From the NCBI RefSeq assembly GCF_007990635.1, contig NZ_AP019846.1:248001-312000 (forward strand): a stretch of DNA of 64,000 nucleotides. The letters run 5' to 3'. Position 1 is the stretch's first letter; every line of letters starts with the position of its first letter. This document shows, in pieces, positions 9,676-20,377 of the stretch. This DNA is from Leptotrichia hongkongensis (GTDB taxonomy: Bacteria; Fusobacteriota; Fusobacteriia; Fusobacteriales; Leptotrichiaceae). The notes under the pieces are model-generated. The model saw nothing but the letters and a program-made list of their open reading frames with translations, did not search any database and was not told the DNA's origin. The position numbers and the translations under genes were made by a program.

Positions 9676-9727
9676 TAACTAAAAATTTTAATAAAATTTA
9701 AAAATTTAGATATAATAATTAAAGAAA

Positions 9728-9758
9728 AAGGAGAATACTAAAAATTTGGTATCTCCTT
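9728..9758 (+). terminator. Terminator of the lactate permease gene
   Basis: Stem AAGGAGA / TATCTCCTT around an AT-rich loop, followed by ATTTGTATATTT, 53 bases after the permease stop codon. Confidence 0.65.
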
Positions 9759-9891
9759 ATTTGTATATTTAAGGATAATAACTAAGAGAAAAATAATATA
9801 TAAAGCGAGTTATTTTAAAATGTATAAAATTGTGATATAATAAAAAATATAAATAAAGAGAATAATTTAAAAGAAAAATATAGGAGGAAAA

Positions 9892-12684
9892 ATGTCGGAA
9901 AATAATAATGTGGAAGACAAGGTAGATTATGCAAAAACGCTAAATTTACCAAAGACGAGCTTTAAAATGAAAGCTAATTTGGCACAAAAAGAACCTTTAA
10001 CATTAAGGGACTGGAAAAAAGCTGAAATTTATGAAAAATCATTAAACGAAGGGGCACCATTTTTTGTATTGCACGATGGACCTCCGTATGCAAATGGAGA
10101 TATTCACATTGGGCATGCGTTAAATAAAATATTGAAGGATATTATCTTAAAATACAAAAGATTAAGAGGTTATAACGCACCATATATTCCAGGATGGGAT
10201 ACACATGGTCTTCCTATCGAGTGGAAAATAATGGAAGAACTTGGAGAAAAGGCAAAAAATATGACTCCACTGCAAATTAGACAAGAATGTAAAAAATATG
10301 CTTTGAAATGGGTAGAAAAACAAAAAGAAGGATTCAAAAGGCTTGGAATTTTAGGAAACTGGGATAATCCTTATATCACTTTAATGCCTGAGTATGAAGC
10401 GGAACAGTTAAAAGTATTTAAGGAAATTTATGAAAACGGTTATGTTTATAAAGGGCTAAAACCAGTTTACTGGTCGCCTACGACTGAAACAGCTTTGGCT
10501 GAAGCGGAAATTGAGTACAAGGATGTAGAATCTCATTCAATTTATGTAAAATTTGAAGGGACACAGGACTTATTAGATAAATTAGGTGTGGAAGAAGCAA
10601 GTATTCTTATTTGGACAACAACGCCTTGGACATTGCCTGCAAACTTGGGAGTATTTTTACATCCTGAATTTGACTACGGATTATACAAAACAGAAAAAGG
10701 GAATTTAGTTTTAGCAAAAGAACTAGCTGAAACTGTATTTAACACACTTGGAATTTCTTATGAATTATTGAAGGAATTTAAAGGAACTAAACTTGAGAAA
10801 ACTCATTATAGACATCCGTTCTTGGATAGAGAAGGGTTAGTAATGCTTGGAGATTATGTTACGGCTGATGCAGGGACTGGAGCAGTACACTCGGCACCTG
10901 GACATGGGGCGGACGATTACAATTATTCACGAAAATACGAACTTGGAGTATTGTCGCCAGTTGATGACAGAGGGCATATGACAAAGGAAGCTGGAAAATA
11001 CGAAGGAATGTTTTATGCAAAAGCAAGCAACGTAATTGTGCAGGACTTGACAGAAAGTGGAAATTTACTGCATCACAGCAAATTTGTTCACTCGTATCCG
11101 CATGACTGGAGAAGTAAAAAACCTGTAATTTTCAGAGCAACTGAGCAATGGTTCATTAGCGTTGATGAAAGCGATATTAGGGAAAATGCTATAAAAGCGC
11201 TAGATGATGTAGAATTTGTACCATCTTGGGGTAAAAATAGAATTGGTTCAATGTTAGAAACTCGTCCAGACTGGACTATTTCAAGACAAAGAGTATGGGG
11301 AGTACCAATACCATTGTTCTACAACAGAGCGACTGATGAAGTTATCTATGAGCCAGAAATTATGGACAGAGTAATTGAAATGGTAAAAAAAGAAGGAACT
11401 GACATTTGGTGGAAATATGAAGCCAAAGAAATTATCGGGGATGAACTTTTGGAAAAATATAACTTGAAAGATGTGGATATTAGAAAAGAAAGAAGTATAA
11501 TGGACGTCTGGTTTGATTCAGGAGTTTCACATAGAAGTGTGCTGGTGCCAAGAAATTTGCCAAGACCAGCAGACTTGTACCTTGAAGGAAGTGACCAGCA
11601 TAGAGGGTGGTTCCAATCTTCATTGTTGACATCGATTGCAAGTACAAAAGATGCACCTTACAAAAGAATCCTAACTCACGGATTCACAATGGACGGACAA
11701 GGAAGAAAAATGTCTAAATCTTTAGGAAACACAATACTTCCAAAAGATATTACAGAAAAATACGGAGCAGATATTTTAAGACTGTGGGTATCTTCAGTAG
11801 ATTACAGAGAAGATGTAAGAATTTCGGAAAATATCTTGCAGCAAATGTCTGACGCTTATAGAAGAATCAGAAATACAGCTAGATTTTTGATGGGTAACTT
11901 AAATGACTTTGATTATGCAAATGATAAAGTTGACTATAAGGATATGTTTGAAATTGACAAGTGGGCAATGCACAAACTGGAAGAATTGAAGGCTAAAACA
12001 ACAGAATTTTATGATAAATACGAATTTTACAGTCTATTCCAGGAAATTACATATTTCTGCTCAATGGAAATGTCTTCATTCTATCTAGACATAGTAAAAG
12101 ACAGACTTTACTGCGAAGGAACAACTTCAATTGAAAGAAGAAGCACACAGACTGTATTGACAGAAGTTCTGAAAGTGCTAGTAAGAATAATTTCTCCAGT
12201 ATTGTCATTCACAGCTGATGAAATTTGGGAAAGAATTCCAGAAACGCTAAAAGAAGAAGAAAGTGTACATTTATCAAAATGGATTGAAGCAAGACCTGAA
12301 TACTTAAATAAAGAATTAGCACAAAAATGGGATAAAATTGCACGTCTAAGAAGAGAAGTGAACAAAAAGCTGGAAGCAGAAAGACAGACTGGATTAATAG
12401 GACATTCTCTTGATGCAAGAGTTCTTTTAAATATTGCCAATGATGAATATTCATTTATAAAAGATTATACAGAAAATGAAGTTTCTGACTTGTTTATCGT
12501 ATCTCAAGTTAAATTTGTAAGTGATAATTTAGCAGAAAGCGAAATCGAAAGAATAAACATCGCTGTGGAAAAAGCGTCTGGAGAAAAATGTGAAAGATGC
12601 TGGAAATACGATGAGGAAGTTGGACATAATCATAATCATCCAGATGTATGCCCAAGATGTGCAAGCGTTTTGGAAAAAATGTAA
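9892..12684 (+). CDS. ileS: Isoleucine--tRNA ligase
   Basis: 930-residue class I aminoacyl-tRNA synthetase that charges tRNA-Ile. Visible blocks: [13 protein letters not shown] (HIGH motif, about 63-75), the editing domain with [13 protein letters not shown] (about 245) and [12 protein letters not shown] (about 333), KMSKS (about 605), and a C-terminal zinc finger with CERCW and CPRC. The zinc finger and length mark the bacterial type 1 enzyme. The ATG follows AGGAGGAAAA. No T-box leader (AGGGTGGNACCGCG-like motif) is present upstream, so control is by another route. lspA lies 106 bases downstream after a terminator. Confidence 0.97.
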   Translation: MSENNNVEDKVDYAKTLNLPKTSFKMKANLAQKEPLTLRDWKKAEIYEKSLNEGAPFFVLHDGPPYANGDIHIGHALNKILKDIILKYKRLRGYNAPYIPGWDTHGLPIEWKIMEELGEKAKNMTPLQIRQECKKYALKWVEKQKEGFKRLGILGNWDNPYITLMPEYEAEQLKVFKEIYENGYVYKGLKPVYWSPTTETALAEAEIEYKDVESHSIYVKFEGTQDLLDKLGVEEASILIWTTTPWTLPANLGVFLHPEFDYGLYKTEKGNLVLAKELAETVFNTLGISYELLKEFKGTKLEKTHYRHPFLDREGLVMLGDYVTADAGTGAVHSAPGHGADDYNYSRKYELGVLSPVDDRGHMTKEAGKYEGMFYAKASNVIVQDLTESGNLLHHSKFVHSYPHDWRSKKPVIFRATEQWFISVDESDIRENAIKALDDVEFVPSWGKNRIGSMLETRPDWTISRQRVWGVPIPLFYNRATDEVIYEPEIMDRVIEMVKKEGTDIWWKYEAKEIIGDELLEKYNLKDVDIRKERSIMDVWFDSGVSHRSVLVPRNLPRPADLYLEGSDQHRGWFQSSLLTSIASTKDAPYKRILTHGFTMDGQGRKMSKSLGNTILPKDITEKYGADILRLWVSSVDYREDVRISENILQQMSDAYRRIRNTARFLMGNLNDFDYANDKVDYKDMFEIDKWAMHKLEELKAKTTEFYDKYEFYSLFQEITYFCSMEMSSFYLDIVKDRLYCEGTTSIERRSTQTVLTEVLKVLVRIISPVLSFTADEIWERIPETLKEEESVHLSKWIEARPEYLNKELAQKWDKIARLRREVNKKLEAERQTGLIGHSLDARVLLNIANDEYSFIKDYTENEVSDLFIVSQVKFVSDNLAESEIERINIAVEKASGEKCERCWKYDEEVGHNHNHPDVCPRCASVLEKM

Positions 12685-12720
12685 CATAAAATTTATTTTG
12701 TAAAATAGGACTAAATACAG

Positions 12721-12750
12721 CTAAATAAAAATAACTTATTTAGTTCGTTT
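12721..12750 (+). terminator. Terminator after ileS
   Basis: Inverted repeat CTAAATAA / TTATTTAG followed by TTCGTTTTTT, between ileS and lspA. Confidence 0.65.
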
Positions 12751-12790
12751 TTTACAAATATGTGTTAATAAAAAATGTGAGGAGAAAAGA

Positions 12791-13249
12791 ATGCCTTATA
12801 TAATTATTATTTTGGTTTTAGCTGCATTAGATCAGATTACAAAGCAGTTAATGTACAACGTATCAGGTGGAGTGCAAGGTTTTTCTATACCAATAATAGA
12901 TAAATTTTTTCACTTGACTTATGTTGAAAATCACGGCGGAGTTTTCGGTCTATTGCAAGGAAAAATCAATTTATTTACAATAGCAAGTGCAGTTCTGATT
13001 GTATACGTAATCGCTGTAGAGTACAAAAACTTTAAGAATTACAGCAAATGGACGAAAGTGGGAGTAGCAGTAATTGCCGCTGGAGCCACAGGAAATATGA
13101 TTGACAGAATTCTTCGTGGATATGTAATTGACATGATAGATTTTCGAGGAATCTGGGCTTTCGTATTCAATGTGGCAGATATGTATGTACATATTGGTAT
13201 TTATATTATTATAATTGATTATTTGGCGAGAAAATATTTTAAAAAATAA
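12791..13249 (+). CDS. lspA: Lipoprotein signal peptidase (signal peptidase II)
   Basis: 152-residue integral membrane aspartyl protease that cleaves prolipoproteins ahead of the lipidated Cys. Four transmembrane segments are visible. Conserved blocks are DQITKQL near the N-terminus, VENHGGVFGL (the NxGxxFG block), GNMIDRILRGYVIDMIDF and FNVADMYVHIG; the Asp residues of GNMIDR and NVADM are the catalytic pair. The ribosome site GAGGAGA precedes the ATG. Its presence agrees with the lipobox seen in the protein encoded at 4272-4817. A long non-coding gap follows. Confidence 0.95.
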   Translation: MPYIIIILVLAALDQITKQLMYNVSGGVQGFSIPIIDKFFHLTYVENHGGVFGLLQGKINLFTIASAVLIVYVIAVEYKNFKNYSKWTKVGVAVIAAGATGNMIDRILRGYVIDMIDFRGIWAFVFNVADMYVHIGIYIIIIDYLARKYFKK

Positions 13250-13322
13250 AAAGTAATTTTATAAAATGAATTTTGTTAATAAATGTTATTCCTTTATTTT
13301 TGTATTTTTTATTTTTTTGAAA

Positions 13323-13352
13323 GCAAGGGAAATCAATCGCCATTTCCCTTGC
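13323..13352. repeat. Perfect 11-bp inverted repeat
   Basis: GCAAGGGAAAT and ATTTCCCTTGC separated by eight bases, 74 bases after lspA. GC-rich compared with its surroundings and strongly self-pairing, but not followed by a T-run, so its role as a terminator is doubtful. Confidence 0.55.
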
Positions 13353-13361
13353 AACCCTGGC

Positions 13362-13451
13362 TTGTCTAAGCATTTTTTGAAAACAAAAACGAAACTCGCT
13401 ACGTAAAACTTCGCTCAAACAGTCGTTTTCATTTCCAAAAAATCACGACAA
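13362..13451 (-). repeat. Long imperfect hairpin, GAGC..GCGAG loop family, copy 1
   Basis: Arms of about 29 bases (13362-13392 and 13423-13451) pair imperfectly. Read on the minus strand, the loop begins CTGTTTGAGC and ends AGCGAGTT, the same loop signature as the hairpin at 37881-37945. It lies in the 648-bp gene-free gap between lspA and glyQ, where no coding frame is seen. Confidence 0.5.
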
Positions 13452-13512
13452 TTTTTATTTAATTATACAAAGGCAATTTGGTTAAATGAATTTCCAAGCA
13501 AAATTTCGTTAG

Positions 13513-13611
13513 AAGAAAAATAGTTGTTTGAGCTTTTGGAAAACACTTTAAATTAAACAAAGTTATTTAGATTAAAATAACTTTTATTCAAAAGCGAGTT
13601 CTATTTTTCTT
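13513..13611 (+). repeat. Long nested hairpin, GAGC..GCGAG loop family, copy 2
   Basis: Outer arms AAGAAAAATAG / CTATTTTTCTT, then CTTTTG / CAAAAG, then an inner perfect hairpin AAAGTTATTT / AAATAACTTT. The outer loop edges read TGTTTGAGC and GCGAGTT, matching the loop signature of the neighbouring copy and of 37881-37945. Confidence 0.5.
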
Positions 13612-13716
13612 TTATAAGAAAGTTTTGCGTAAAGCCGGAGTAGTTCGTAGAACTTTCGCCATAACTTTTAAGTGATAATCAGTTAAAGATGTTAAATAAT
13701 TGTTATTGCGAAAAGG

Positions 13717-13738
13717 GAGGTATGGCGTTCGATACCTC
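13717..13738 (+). repeat. Small hairpin upstream of glyQ
   Basis: GAGGTAT / ATACCTC, seven base pairs with an eight-base loop, 160 bases before glyQ. No T-run follows. It lacks T-box motifs and is recorded only as a possible leader structure. Confidence 0.35.
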
Positions 13739-13897
13739 TGCATCAAAAAACTAAAATAAATAAAATAAGAGTAATAATTATTAATCAAAATAATCTAAAA
13801 TGAAAATTTAGTAAGATTAATGTATTATGAGCAGATTTAATTTAGTAAAGATATTTTAGATAGAAAAATAGGAAAAATAGAGAAAGGATAGAGAGAA

Positions 13898-14767
13898 ATG
13901 ACTTTTCAGGAAATTATATTAACTCTTCAAAAGTTCTGGGGAGATAAAGGGTGTATAATATCAAATCCGTACGATATTGAAACAGGTGCGGGAACTTTTA
14001 ATCCAGACACTTTTTTAATGTCGTTAGGTCCTGAGCCTTGGAATGTTGCCTATGTTGAGCCATCACGTCGTCCAAAAGATGGAAGATACGGTGAAAATCC
14101 CAACAGAGTGTATCAGCATCATCAGTTTCAGGTAATTATGAAACCATCGCCAGAAAATATTCAGGAACTTTACTTAGAAAGTTTAGTGGCATTAGGAATT
14201 AATCCTAAGGAACACGATATAAGATTTGTGGAAGACAACTGGGAAAGCCCTACACTTGGAGCGTGGGGATTAGGATGGGAAGTTTGGCTTGATGGGATGG
14301 AAATTACACAGTTTACATACTTCCAGCAAGTTGGAGGACTCGAAGTTGACATTGTTCCATCTGAAATAACTTACGGACTTGAAAGAATTGCACTTTATTT
14401 GCAAAATAAGGACGATGTAAAAGATTTAGAATGGACAAAAGGTGTAAAATACGGAGAAAGAAGATTCCAGTTTGAGTATGAATTATCAAAATACAGCTTT
14501 GAAGTGGCAGACGTTCCAATGCACTTCCAACTTTTTGATATGTACGAAAAGGAAGCTCAAAATTGCCTAAACAACGACTTAGTATTCCCAGCCTATGAAT
14601 ACGTTCTAAAATGTTCACACACATTCAACAATCTTGATGCAAGAGGTGCAATCAGTACAACAGAAAGAATGTCCTACATTTTAAGAATCAGGGATTTGGC
14701 TAAGAAATGTGCAGAGAAATTTGTGGAGGCAAGGGAGAGATTAGGATTCCCGTTGTTGAATAAATAA
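13898..14767 (+). CDS. glyQ: Glycine--tRNA ligase alpha subunit
   Basis: 289-residue catalytic subunit of the heterotetrameric bacterial glycyl-tRNA synthetase, which forms glycyl-adenylate and charges tRNA-Gly together with GlyS. The family start [19 protein letters not shown], the class II core with [17 protein letters not shown] and [14 protein letters not shown], and [19 protein letters not shown] are all present. Length is normal. The partner gene glyS would be expected immediately downstream, but three unrelated genes (14802-17964) lie between them. Confidence 0.96.
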   Translation: MTFQEIILTLQKFWGDKGCIISNPYDIETGAGTFNPDTFLMSLGPEPWNVAYVEPSRRPKDGRYGENPNRVYQHHQFQVIMKPSPENIQELYLESLVALGINPKEHDIRFVEDNWESPTLGAWGLGWEVWLDGMEITQFTYFQQVGGLEVDIVPSEITYGLERIALYLQNKDDVKDLEWTKGVKYGERRFQFEYELSKYSFEVADVPMHFQLFDMYEKEAQNCLNNDLVFPAYEYVLKCSHTFNNLDARGAISTTERMSYILRIRDLAKKCAEKFVEARERLGFPLLNK

Positions 14768-14801
14768 TACATGATAAATAAATTGTTACTAGGAAAAGGA
14801 G

Positions 14802-16297
14802 GTGTTTACTATTAGAAATATATCTCAAGTTTTTGATAAGTGTAAAATATTTACTGAAAAAGAACAAGTTAAAAATTTATTAGATGAAATACGATATAAA
14901 GAAAATGTCTATAATAAAAAAGTTTTAGAAAATTCTTGTGGAGATGGAAATATTTTAGTAGAAATAGTAAAAATGTATATTGAAATAAGTCTAAATGAAA
15001 AGTATTCTCTAAAAGAAATACGAGATGGATTAGAAAGGAATATTATAGCTTATGAAATAGACGAATCACACTATAAACATTGTATAGAAAATTTAAATAA
15101 AATACTTGAAAGATATAATTTAAAACCTGTAAATTGGAAAATTTATAACAAAGATTTTTTATTTTCAAATGAAAAAGAAAAATTTGATTATGTAATAGGA
15201 AATCCTCCTTTTATAAAATATTCTGAGATTAATTTAGATTTGAGAAAAATATTATGTGAAAATTTTAAAAGTTGTCAAAAGGGTAAGTTTGATTATTATT
15301 TTCCTTTTATTGAGAAAGGATTGAAGTTATTAAATAATAAGGGGAAATTGGCATATATATTGCCAAATAGTCTATTTAAAAATGTATCAGGTAAGATAAT
15401 TAGAGATGAAATTCTAAAATATAATTTGAAAATTGTGGATTATACGGGTTTGAAAATATTTAAAAAAGTGAAACTTCCTATCTCTATAGTTTGTTGTGAA
15501 AATCATGAAGAAGTAACAAGTTATATAAAATATATAGATGTAAAAAATAAAATAGAAAAAAATATAGAAAAAAAAGAGTTAAAAAAAAAGTGGATTTTTG
15601 AAACATATATTTCTAATAAAGGTCCTAAATTAAAAGAATTTATAGATGCTCATATGAGTATAGCAACTTTATCAAATAATGTTTTTTTAATAAAGGATAA
15701 CTATGAAATAAAGGATGATCATTTTGTAATTAATAATTTTTCTGTTGAGAAAAAAATAATTAGAAAAGCAGTAAGTCCAAGGTCTGCCGAAAGAAAAAAA
15801 GAGGAGTTTATAATATTTCCATACAAAAAAAATAAAAAAAATAAATTTGAAAAATATGAAGAAAAAGAATTTCAACAACATTTTCCAATGGCAGAAAAAT
15901 ATTTACAAGATAAAATTCAAATATTAAATAAAAGAAAATCAGATAAAAATTCTAAATGGTTTGAATATGGAAGGAATCAAGGAATATATAATAGTTATCA
16001 ACCAAAAATATTATTATCAACGATTATTACCCAAAAAGTTAAAATATATTTTTATCAGAAGAGGAAATTCCATATTCAGGTATTTGCATAACAAGTAATA
16101 CGAAGGAGAATTTGGAAATAGTATATCATATATTGAAATCTAATAAGTTTTTAGAGTATATTTACTCAGTAGGAATATCAACAAATGGTAAATCTGTTAG
16201 AATTTCACCTAAGGATATTTTAAATTATAATATTGAGGAGAGCGATTATGAGCAATTTAGAGAAAGAAATAGAAAAAGAATCAAGTCAAATTTATAG
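14802..16297 (+). pseudogene. N6-adenine DNA methyltransferase (Eco57I-like), frameshifted near the 3' end
   Basis: Likely DNA adenine methyltransferase of the type II/Eco57I-like class. An SAM-binding motif I variant (ENSCGDGNIL, about 44-53) and the catalytic NPPF motif (VIGNPPFIKY, about 130-140) are clear. The first frame stops at 16091, but the following frame continues with a sensible C-terminus (SEEEIPYSGICITSNT, then VGISTNGKSVRISPKDI) to 16297. The break is one missing T in the T5 run at 16049-16053; restored, the product is about 498 residues. The 5' end is uncertain: GTG at 14802 overlaps the AGGAGGTG ribosome site, and an ATT at 14811 has better spacing. The restored 3' end overlaps the next gene by 50 bases. 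It is the first gene of a three-gene insertion between glyQ and glyS. The break may be a sequencing error. Confidence 0.75.
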
Positions 16298-17345
16298 GGA
16301 ATCGTATCAAATGTCAATAGGAGAATTAGCCAATTTATATAGGGATGATGAAATTGATATACATCCTGAATTTCAAAGATTGTTTAGATGGAATAGTTAC
16401 CAAAAAACAAGATTAATAGAATCAATATTATTAAATATACCTATTCCATCTATTTTTGTCAATCAAAATGAAAAAGGAGTTTGGGATGTAATTGATGGTG
16501 TTCAAAGATTATCAACAATATTTCAATTTATGGGAATTTTAAAAGATGAAAATGATAAAAAAATAGAACCATTAATTTTAAATGCAACAGATTATTTACC
16601 ATCGTTGGAAGGTTATGGATGGTCAACAGGTGAAAAAAATTTTACAAAAACGCAACAATTGGATTTTAAAAGAGCTAGAATGGATGTAATTATAGTAAAA
16701 AAAGGAAGTGATCCTAAAGCAAAATATGAATTATTTCAACGTTTGAATACAGGAGGTGCTAATTTAGAACCTCAAGAAGTACGGAATTGCTTGATTATAA
16801 TGGTAAATAAGAGTATATTTGAATTGATTTGTGAGTGTGAAAGTGATGAAAATTTTTCTGAATGTGTTCCAGTTAGTGATAGGAAAGAATTAGAACAGTA
16901 TAAAAAAGAATTAGTTTTACGTTTATTAATAGGTGTAAATTCTGATGTATCAGAATTTAAGTATAAAGATTTAAGCGAGATGTTAGATAAAGAAATTAGC
17001 AGAATTTCTGAAAATGAAGATTTTAATAAAGAGAAGTTTAAAGAAAATTTTTTAAAACGTTTGAAATTTTAAACAAAACATTAGGTGAAGATGTATTCAA
17101 AAATATAGTAAAGAAAAAATAAGTTTAGTGGTGCTATTTTAAATGCTTCTTTTCAAGCAATAGCAGTCGGAGTATATAAAAATTTAGAAAATATTAAACA
17201 TTATAGTTATTTAGAAAATAAGATTATAGAAATGTATGATAATGAAAATTTTAACAAAAATTTAGGCAAAGGAGTTAAGCCAGTATTGAGATTTAGAGAT
17301 TTATCATTATTTGGAGAGGAATATTTTAGAAATGAGGATAAATGA
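16248..17345 (+). pseudogene. DUF262 (GmrS/ParB-like NTPase) protein, frameshifted three times
   Basis: DUF262-family protein. The family includes the GmrS half of type IV restriction enzymes and uses a ParB-like fold with a DGxQR motif; here it is DVIDGVQRLSTIF at about 80-92, with QRLFRWNSYQKTRLIESIL at about 41-59. The start is ATG 16248, with GAGGAG upstream. The frame stops at 17072, but homologous-looking sequence continues in the other frames: TFEILNKTLGEDVF, then NKFSGAILNASFQAIAVGVY and GVKPVLRFRDLSLFGEEYF to a stop at 17345. Three single-base losses in homopolymers (17048-17057, 17099-17103, 17114-17119) explain this. The restored length is about 366 residues. No HNH (DUF1524) nuclease domain follows, so a separate effector is expected, and the next gene is a candidate. 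The true 3' end overlaps that gene by 14 bases. Confidence 0.8.
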
Positions 17346-17964
17346 TTTAAATTCACTACAAGATCATATAGACTTAGAAATAGCTTGGCGAAAAAAAGAA
17401 ATATTATGGCAAAGAGAACAACTTTTTAATAAGAATGATGATAATAAATATCTATTAAGAGCAGCAATTCTTATTTTATATTCTCATTGGGAAGGAAGTA
17501 TAAAAAAAGTTGGAGAATATTATTTGTGCTATATAAAATGTCAAAATTTAAAATATGAAGACTTAAATCATAATTTTTTTGGTATTTTATTATTTCAAAA
17601 ATATAAGAAAATTGGAACATCAAAACAGTTTAAAGATTTTAATTTATGTGTTTTAGAATTGGAAAAAGAAAAAGTTTATGACTATTATAAAGTAATTCCT
17701 GCAGAATCAAATTTAAAATCAGATGTATTTGAAAATATTTTAAATTTGATAGGTGTGTCGATTGAAAAAATTGAGTTAGACAAAAAACTAATTGATGAAG
17801 TTTTGTTAAAAAAACGAAATAAAATAGCACATGGTGAAAGATTTGATGGTTTAGATATAGATGCAAAAAGATTTATGGAAATTTCGAATAAAGTATTAAA
17901 TACTATTGAAATATTTTGTAATACAATAATGGATTATGCGATTAATGAAAAATATTTAAGATAA
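17332..17964 (+). CDS. HEPN-domain protein (MAE_28990/MAE_18760-like putative RNase)
   Basis: 210-residue, mostly helical protein. Near the C-terminus, KKRNKIAHGE (about 160-169) is the HEPN catalytic motif R-x4-H, found in toxin and defence RNases. An N-terminal helix pair with LRAAILILYSHWEGSIKKVGEYY fits the MAE_28990/MAE_18760-type HEPN family, which is often encoded beside DUF262 genes. The start at ATG 17332 overlaps the restored DUF262 stop (ATGAGGATAAATGA), indicating translational coupling. A longer reading from 17311 lacks support. Base composition is even more AT-rich than in the flanking synthetase genes. Likely role: RNA-cleaving effector of the three-gene island; target and trigger are unknown. 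Confidence 0.75.
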   Translation: MRINDLNSLQDHIDLEIAWRKKEILWQREQLFNKNDDNKYLLRAAILILYSHWEGSIKKVGEYYLCYIKCQNLKYEDLNHNFFGILLFQKYKKIGTSKQFKDFNLCVLELEKEKVYDYYKVIPAESNLKSDVFENILNLIGVSIEKIELDKKLIDEVLLKKRNKIAHGERFDGLDIDAKRFMEISNKVLNTIEIFCNTIMDYAINEKYLR

Positions 17965-17995
17965 AAGATTGAAAAGAGTGAAGGGAGTGAGAAAA

Positions 17996-20030
17996 TTGAA
18001 TTTTCTTTTTGAAATAGGATTGGAAGAATTGCCTGCACAATATGTGGATAAGGCGGAAAAAGATCTGAAAAAAATAATAGAAAATGAATTAAAGGTTGAA
18101 AGAATCAAGTTTTCAGGGATTGAATCGTTTAGTACGCCTAGAAGGGTTACAGCAATTATAAAGGATTTGGCTGAAAAACAGGATGATTTGGATAAAAAAA
18201 GTGTAGGGCCTTCGGTTGAGATTGCTTATAAGGATGGGCAGCTTACGAAAGCTGGGGAAGGGTTTGTGAAGTCGCAAGGTGCTACGATTGATGATATAAA
18301 GATTATTGAAAATGAAAAAGGAAAATATATTTCGGTTGAAAAATTTATTGCAGGAAAAAATACTAAGGAGATTTTACCTGAAATATTGAAAAATGCGATA
18401 AAGAAAATAGAGTTTGAAAAGTCAATGAAATGGGCGGACAGAACATTTAGATTTGTAAGGCCAATTAAATGGTTTGTAACTTTGTTTGATAATGGAGAAA
18501 TTTTACCTTTTGAGTTTGAAGGTCTAAAAGGCGGGAATAAGACTCGTGGAATGAGATATTTTGCTTCTCAGGACATTGAGATTAATAATCCGCTTGACTA
18601 TGAAAAAATATTGCTTGAAAACTTTGTTATCGTAGATGGCGAAAAGAGAAGAGAAGAAATTTTGAAAAGTATAAGGGAAAATGGTGAAAATGATGGCGAT
18701 ACAGCGATAATCAATAAATATTTATTGGATGAAGTAGTTAATGTAGTAGAATATCCTTATGCAATAAAAGGTGAATTTAGTAAGGATTATTTGCAGCTTC
18801 CTGAAGATATTATCACGATTACATTGGAAACTCATCAAAGATATTTTCCAGTAAAAGATAAAGACGGAAAATTATCAAATAAATTTATTGTTATAAGAAA
18901 TGCACCCGAATATTCCGAAACTGTGAAAAAAGGGAATGAAAAGGTTGTAGAGCCAAGGCTTGCTGATGCGAAATTTTTCTTTGATGAGGATTTGAAAAAT
19001 AAATTTGCGGATAATGTGGAAAAACTGAAAGAAGTTACTTTCCAAAAGGATATGGGAACAATTTTTGAAAAAGTTAAAAGAAGTGAAAAAATCGCTGAAT
19101 ATCTGATTTCAGAATTGAATTTGAATGATAAGAAGGAAAATATTATAAGAACGGTGGATTTAGCAAAAGCGGATCTTGTTTCAAATGTAATTGGAGAAAA
19201 GGAATTTACAAAATTACAAGGGTTTATGGGTTCCGTTTATGCTGAAAAGCAGGGAGAAGATAAAAATGTGGCACTTGGAATTTTTGAACATTACTTGCCT
19301 CGTTATCAAGGAGATGAACTACCTACAACCGTGGAAGGTGCTATCGCTGGAATTGCTGACAAGATGGATACAATAATTGGATGTTTTGCAGTTGGACTAA
19401 AACCAACAAGTTCTAAAGACCCTTACGCATTAAGACGTGCTACACAAGGAATTATCCAAGTTACATTAAATTCAAAATTATCGTTTGACTACAAAAAATT
19501 AATTGAAAAGGCTTATGAAATTTTTTCAGCTGATAAAAAAGTACTGGAAAAAGATGTTTTGAAGGATGTGACAGAGTTCTTTAAACAAAGAATAATTAAC
19601 GTGCTTTCAGAAAAATATAAAAAAGATCTTATAAATTATGAGATAAACCTTGAAAGTAATATTGTGGAACTTGATAAAAAATTATCTGAACTTCTGAAAT
19701 TATCACAAACTGAAAATTTTGAAATTTTGATAAATCTTTTGAAACGTGTAAAAAATATTGTGAAAGATGAAAAAAATGAAAATCTAAATATTGACAGTAC
19801 TTTATTTGAATTGGAAGAAGAAAAGACATTGTATAATTTAGCAAATCAATTGGAAAGTATTGAAAATACAGAATTTTCAAATTATATTGAAACATTGTTA
19901 AATAATGCATCTACGATTAATCAATTTTTGATAATGTAATTATTAATACTGATAACGAAAAATTGAAAAAAACCGTATTGCATTATTGAAAAAATTAGAA
20001 ACTTCTATTGATAAATTAATAAGTATATAG
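17996..20030 (+). CDS. glyS: Glycine--tRNA ligase beta subunit, apparent frameshifts at the C-terminus
   Basis: tRNA-binding subunit of glycyl-tRNA synthetase, partner of GlyQ. The family start NFLFEIGLEELPAQY comes from TTG 17996, which has AGGGAG 8 bases upstream. Core blocks TRGMRYF, ETHQRYFPVKD, EPRLADAKFFFDED and GLKPTSSKDPYALRRATQG are intact. The first frame ends at 19939, but the usual C-terminus continues in the other frames (FDNVIINTDNEKLKK, then NRIALLKKLETSIDK) to a stop at 20028-20030. One T is missing from the T5 at 19925-19929 and one A from the run at 19966-19972. Restored, the product is about 678 residues, close to the family length. Because GlyS is essential, sequencing error is the best explanation. 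Confidence 0.92.
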
Positions 20031-20191
20031 AAAATTTTTTGATAACGTTAAAAATAACCAGTGATTATAATTATAAAATATTATAAAAAAAACAAAAAAA
20101 TTAATGACTTATAAGTCAATAAAATTAGGATATTTTAATAGATAAATATACTAAAATAAAGGTTAAAATAGTGTATTGCTTAATTTTTTTG

Positions 20192-20220
20192 TTGACTTTT
20201 TATAAAAAAAATGATATTAT
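20192..20220 (+). promoter_or_regulatory. Possible upstream sigma70-type promoter of the ompA-like gene
   Basis: TTGACT, 17-base spacer, TATTAT (with an overlapping TATAAT three bases further). Located about 80 bases before a second promoter, in the 347-bp gap after glyS. Confidence 0.5.
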
Positions 20221-20271
20221 AATTTGTAAACAAGAAGTTTTAGCTAAAGAATATAATTGTATGCTAAAGTG

Positions 20272-20300
20272 TTGCATTTTCTTCTAAAATGTTGTATAAT
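20272..20300 (+). promoter_or_regulatory. Sigma70-type promoter of the ompA-like gene
   Basis: TTGCAT, exactly 17 bases, TATAAT, with TG two bases before the -10 box. It predicts a leader of about 70 bases before the start codon of the outer-membrane protein. The same -35 / spacer / -10 combination recurs at 60393-60421. Confidence 0.75.
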
Positions 20301-20377
20301 TTTAATAGAGGATTAGAAGAAAATAGTAACAACTTAAAAAGTTAGAGAAAACAAAATGAAATTCAGGAGGAATTGAA

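Noticed and set aside
9760-9891. T-box riboswitch before ileS
   Set aside because: No AGGGTGGNACCGCG-like antiterminator motif and too short a leader.
13640-13897. T-box or glycine riboswitch before glyQ
   Set aside because: Only a 7-bp hairpin is present; no T-box consensus and no tandem glycine aptamer pattern.
17311-17331. Extended HEPN start seven codons upstream
   Set aside because: It would begin at a non-ATG codon inside the end of the restored DUF262 frame; the ATG at 17332 overlaps the DUF262 stop in the usual coupled way.
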